64,000 bases of DNA from Lumbricus rubellus (taxonomy: Eukaryota; Annelida; Clitellata; Crassiclitellata; Lumbricidae), in contig OX243815.1 in NCBI GenBank assembly GCA_945859605.1, forward strand, positions 33,590,910 to 33,654,909, in the 5' to 3' direction. The position numbers and the translations under genes are program-made. Below, piece after piece: positions 61,135 through 64,000 of this stretch. The number at the start of each line of letters is the position of its first letter. Position 1 is the first letter of the stretch. Below the pieces are notes generated by a model. The model was not told the DNA's origin. It searched no databases and worked only from the letters and a program-made list of their open reading frames with translations.

Positions 61135-61869
61135 ATGCCTGTTGATAAATTTGGTCATACAGATTCGGGATCTACGCAAAGAGTAATTGCCGGCGGTGTT
61201 ACGCTATCCCAAGTAAACAGTACTTTTCTAAGGATAGATGGTGCAAATCCGGCGACTGGGAACCTAAATATGAATGGCAACTGCATCAAAGGCCTGCCAA
61301 TAACGAATAATCCGGATGCGGGGATGGATGAAGCGCTAAGTTGGGGGCAGGCTATAGATTTGATTACGAATCACACAGGCGTTCCGTCAAACGATAATCA
61401 TTTGACGAATAAAAAATACGTGGACGAACGAATTGCTTCGATAGCGCCTACACCCACTGCTGAGGTCGCATTTGGCCCGGCGTTTAGTGTTTACGGCCTC
61501 TCGGCTCAGGCTATCATCGCCAACACAATAACGCAAGTATCATTTGGAGCTGTAAAATTCGATCCGGATAATTGTCTAGTCAATTCGAACCGTTTCCTTC
61601 CTCGGAAAGCCGGCTGTTACATGGTTGCGACGTGTTTGGAAATACGCGACAGTAGTGGTAAATATAACGAAACTGTTGGCTTGTACAAAAGTGGGGGAGT
61701 GAACGAGCTGATTGTCGGCGGCGGGGGTAAGGCCGGGTCGAAAAAATATGTGTCGGGCACTAGCCTAGTTCGATTAACTAATACTGATTATCTCGAGATA
61801 TTTATTAGTTCGTTTGATCCGGTAAATATTTTTGTTCGCGAATTTTCAGCGGCATACTTACGACCTTAG
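61135..61869 (+). CDS. Fibre-like protein B, paralogue of A
   Basis: 244 residues. The first 23 residues are identical to protein A, and the extreme C-terminus (REFSAAYLRP against RDFSAAFLRP) is nearly so. The head between about residues 110 and 230 is strongly diverged but keeps the C1q-like pattern (AGCYMVATCLEI, VGLYKSGG, LVRLTNTDYLEIFIS). Tandem duplication followed by head divergence. Upstream context tattcaaaATG. Convergent with the capsid gene, 73 bases apart. Confidence 0.78.
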   Translation: MPVDKFGHTDSGSTQRVIAGGVTLSQVNSTFLRIDGANPATGNLNMNGNCIKGLPITNNPDAGMDEALSWGQAIDLITNHTGVPSNDNHLTNKKYVDERIASIAPTPTAEVAFGPAFSVYGLSAQAIIANTITQVSFGAVKFDPDNCLVNSNRFLPRKAGCYMVATCLEIRDSSGKYNETVGLYKSGGVNELIVGGGGKAGSKKYVSGTSLVRLTNTDYLEIFISSFDPVNIFVREFSAAYLRP

Positions 61870-61897
61870 AATTCAAAACCGAATCAAGTTTTGAATT
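61870..61897. terminator. Hairpin between convergent genes
   Basis: Perfect 10-bp stem aattcaaaac / gttttgaatt around an 8-base loop, starting just after the stop of fibre B and about 45 bases from the end of the capsid gene. It could end or separate the two converging transcripts. Confidence 0.55.
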
Positions 61898-61942
61898 TGA
61901 GTACTACACTTCTACACTTCATCGCCCATTCTATCATGATCT

Positions 61943-63232
61943 TCAATATACCACGCTCATTTTCTGTCCGTCCGATTGAAACCTCAGTAACTTGTCTGAA
62001 ATCACCATTGCGTACGCTTCCGTATTAGCTGGTGGTGCCGTATTAAACGTACCTTTGATCTGGATATCGACCACCGATGACTTCAGGCGCTCGGATTGCT
62101 TGCTCACGTCAAACACCATAATCGGAAACAGATCTTTGAAGTCCGAAGGGGTGATATTGCATTGCGTCATTAGTTCGTCCATTCCATAGTATTTTTCACT
62201 GAACGCGGCTGCTGCTCGGTACGCCCGCGCGAATTGTTGATTCGGAAATGATAGGTTGTAGTCGACAACTGGATATCGATCCTGGTTCATCATCACGAAC
62301 ATGTTCTTCAGATCGCAATGATTGAAAACGGATGGATTGTGTTCTTGATCGCCGCTTTTGTCGGTTTGAAAACCCAAGATGATGTACCTAGGTTTCTCGG
62401 GTAATGTCTTGACGCTAAGTCTCCAGCTAAAATTAGTCGACTGTGCGACGGAGGTGGTATCGCATTGACGGGCTCTGTACGCAACTGGCAGCGACGCTTT
62501 CGATTCGATCGTTTTGTACAATTGCATCTTCTCCATATCCGCGGGAATAACGTGCGGCATGAACCATGAGATTTTATCCAGCCTAACTTTCCCTGCACCC
62601 GCGGCGGCGAGTCTAAAAATTGCGTCATCATCGGCTTTACGAACGAGAGTTAGCGTATGTTTCACACCAAAAACAACCTTGTCGTAATCATCGCAAAATC
62701 CGAAAATATGCTTCAATGGAACTACAAAGCTGAAAGTACCTTTGGCATTTGGTTTTTGAATTATATACGACTGTCTCACGGCGAAACCTTGATTATTCGC
62801 GATAGCAGCCGTCGCACCGCTGTCCTTGTACCACAACTGATTCAGACCTTGAGCTAGTTGAAAATCATTCGGGTATTTGAGTAATCCGAGCATCGTCGTT
62901 GCTTGACCTGGGTGAAATATCGATTCAATTTCCTGATTCGACAGGGAATACGAAATTTGGCTGAAAAGATGCATGAGCCCATTATTCGTAAGAGTTGCTT
63001 CATCGGCATTAACGTAGAAGGTGTTGTCCGCCTTCGTCAATCTACCCTCGAACAGCAGGTAAGATTCCGCCGGATGACAAAATAGATCTTGAAGTTCGAT
63101 ATTTATTCTAATCTCGCCGGAGGTGTTTAGATTCGCCCCCGATATCGGCTCATACTCGTACCATTCGTAGCGTTCAACGCTTTCATCGCTCAATGGTTGT
63201 TCGGTAAATCTCAGAATTTCAGATGATTGCAT
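61943..63232 (-). CDS. Major capsid protein, double jelly roll (hexon-like)
   Basis: 429 residues. It begins MQSSEILRF and has the typical Polinton capsid motifs: LFEGRLTKAD early, FSFVVPLKHIFGFCDDYDKV near residue 180, an IPADMEKMQLYKTI block, RYIILGFQTDKSGDQEHNP and the C-terminal KLLRFQSDGQKMSVVY. These correspond to the two stacked jelly rolls that trimerise into pseudo-hexagonal capsomers. Intact, preceded by agtaaaaATG. Transcribed towards the fibre genes. Confidence 0.85.
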   Translation of the reverse strand: MQSSEILRFTEQPLSDESVERYEWYEYEPISGANLNTSGEIRINIELQDLFCHPAESYLLFEGRLTKADNTFYVNADEATLTNNGLMHLFSQISYSLSNQEIESIFHPGQATTMLGLLKYPNDFQLAQGLNQLWYKDSGATAAIANNQGFAVRQSYIIQKPNAKGTFSFVVPLKHIFGFCDDYDKVVFGVKHTLTLVRKADDDAIFRLAAAGAGKVRLDKISWFMPHVIPADMEKMQLYKTIESKASLPVAYRARQCDTTSVAQSTNFSWRLSVKTLPEKPRYIILGFQTDKSGDQEHNPSVFNHCDLKNMFVMMNQDRYPVVDYNLSFPNQQFARAYRAAAAFSEKYYGMDELMTQCNITPSDFKDLFPIMVFDVSKQSERLKSSVVDIQIKGTFNTAPPANTEAYAMVISDKLLRFQSDGQKMSVVY

Positions 63233-63257
63233 TTTTACTACTACGCGATAATATTTT

Positions 63258-63716
63258 TTACGCGACCTTCATTCCGGCGCCGTTTAGCGAGCGTACTAAA
63301 TCTTGTATCGACATGGCGCCGTTCTTCTTCAGACCATCCCCCATCATCAGATTATTAATATTCGGGATATTCGAGATCGACCCTACGCTACCGACGCCAC
63401 TCAGCCGCTCTAAAATTTGTCTAGTTTCTGGCGTAACAGCCTGTTTCTGAGGAGTAGGAGCAGGAGTAAACAGTTTGGCCACTGCCTTGTCCACTAATCG
63501 TTTGCCGGCGTCGATTGCGGTTGTTTTCCCAACATCGATGGCCTTTTTCCCAATTTCTTTCGCCACGTCTTTACTCGCGTTGAGCGCGGTCGTTGCTAAT
63601 TGTTTGGCGGCGTTCGACGTTACTAGTCGTTTGAAAAATCCCGAAATTGTATCGAATATTCCCGATCCTCCGATAACGTATTGTTTTCTATACCTCCTTC
63701 TATTAATGACTTGCAT
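63258..63716 (-). CDS. Small basic amphipathic virion-type protein (pVI/pX-like)
   Basis: 152 residues. It has an Arg-rich N-terminus (RRRYRKQ), then a Gly-rich hydrophobic segment (YVIGGSGIFDTISGFF). An Ala/Lys amphipathic stretch (ALNASKDVAKEIGKKAID) and a Pro-rich linker follow. The layout resembles membrane-active or core peptides of adenovirus-like virions. The Gly-Gly-Ser-Gly region could be a maturation-protease site by analogy. Homology is not established. It ends 25 bases before the capsid start. Confidence 0.55.
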   Translation of the reverse strand: MQVINRRRYRKQYVIGGSGIFDTISGFFKRLVTSNAAKQLATTALNASKDVAKEIGKKAIDVGKTTAIDAGKRLVDKAVAKLFTPAPTPQKQAVTPETRQILERLSGVGSVGSISNIPNINNLMMGDGLKKNGAMSIQDLVRSLNGAGMKVA

Positions 63717-63728
63717 TTTTTCTGCATT

Positions 63729-64000
63729 TTACAATGTCATCATTATATTTTTGTAAGCATCTTTACTCAGCACTTCCTGCCTCAATAACGCATCGCACAT
63801 CGCCACGATCTCGTTTCTCACGCCGGTATTGCCTGCTTTGAAGCTTTGAAATCGTAGTTCTAGCTGTTTCGCTAATACGTTTGGATCTTCGGAAATAACG
63901 ATTACACCACCCACGCCTTTACCCACCGCATTACGAGTCCTCTTTTCCCATATCGGCTTGATAATTTCTCTATATTTGACGCTCGAAGATGCTTTCGGTT
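63729..64000 (-). CDS. C-terminus of an unidentified Polinton protein, open at the window edge
   Basis: The minus frame is open from the stop at 63729 to the right edge, at least 89 codons; no internal ATG start is needed. A basic stretch (IWEKRTRNAVGKGVGGV) is followed by a helical C-terminus (NTGVRNEIVAMCDALLRQ ... SKDAYKNI). Similar helical ends occur on Polinton proteins of unknown role. It ends 12 bases before the next start, so it is the upstream member of the minus-strand cluster. Confidence 0.6.
   Translation of the reverse strand, partial: PKASSSVKYREIIKPIWEKRTRNAVGKGVGGVIVISEDPNVLAKQLELRFQSFKAGNTGVRNEIVAMCDALLRQEVLSKDAYKNIMMTL

Larger units (their letters stand above)
55385..64000. 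mobile_element. Polinton/Maverick (adintovirus-like) element, left part
   Basis: The gene set is protein-primed family B polymerase, adenain-like protease, fibre-like proteins and a double-jelly-roll capsid protein on two convergent strands. This is characteristic of Polintons, the integrated or virus-like relatives of adenoviruses. The left boundary is placed at a 30-bp tandem array; the true terminal inverted repeat and 6-bp target duplication could not be located. The right end, integrase and packaging ATPase lie outside the window. The polymerase is disrupted; all other frames visible are intact. Confidence 0.85.

Overview
The window is animal nuclear DNA: protein-coding sequence is split into short phase-compatible exons with GT-AG introns, and the rest is packed with microsatellites, LINE fossils, tRNA-headed SINEs and hAT-like DNA transposons. 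A large receptor-for-egg-jelly/polycystin-1-type gene (EGF, SRCR, trefoil, WSC, PKD-like repeats, REJ) suggests a marine invertebrate, perhaps an echinoderm or other ambulacrarian. That placement is an inference; nothing here fixes the species.

Layout. (1) 143-5416, minus strand: a complete-looking five-exon CCDC28-like gene, with a 51-bp minisatellite of 31 units in one intron. (2) 7544-48623, plus strand, arranged head to head with gene 1: a REJ/polycystin-1-type gene of at least 17 recognisable exons. In order it encodes a signal or anchor segment, four EGF-like domains, two SRCR domains, a farnesoic-acid-methyltransferase-like beta region, a trefoil domain, a WSC domain, one 2.1-kb exon of five PKD-like repeats, and the REJ module. 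No GPS, transmembrane or PLAT part is seen. Its introns carry at least nine hAT-like insertions with intact 8-bp target duplications, a Mutator-like MITE, a 63-bp piggyBac-like MITE and many LINE/SINE pieces. (3) 50276-53890, minus strand, convergent with gene 2: the last four coding exons of a CLC chloride channel (second CBS domain). The channel body is not in the window.

(4) 55.4 kb to the right edge: the left part of a Polinton/Maverick (adintovirus-like) element. On the plus strand lie a protein-primed family B DNA polymerase broken by a frameshift and one in-frame stop, a zinc-ribbon protein, an adenain-like protease, and two paralogous fibre-like proteins with C1q-like heads. On the minus strand, convergent with these, lie the double-jelly-roll major capsid protein, a small basic/amphipathic virion-type protein, and the C-terminus of a gene that runs off the edge. 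Integrase and packaging ATPase are not in the window. The element lies upstream of the CLC exons and may sit in an intron of that gene.

The strongest leads are the twin fibre genes with conserved ends and divergent heads, the uniform A-rich start context of the element's genes, the five-fold PKD-like repeat with its x-P-[DEK]-[WF] signature, and the assignment of a widespread unnamed transposon ORF to an element with 8-bp target duplications.
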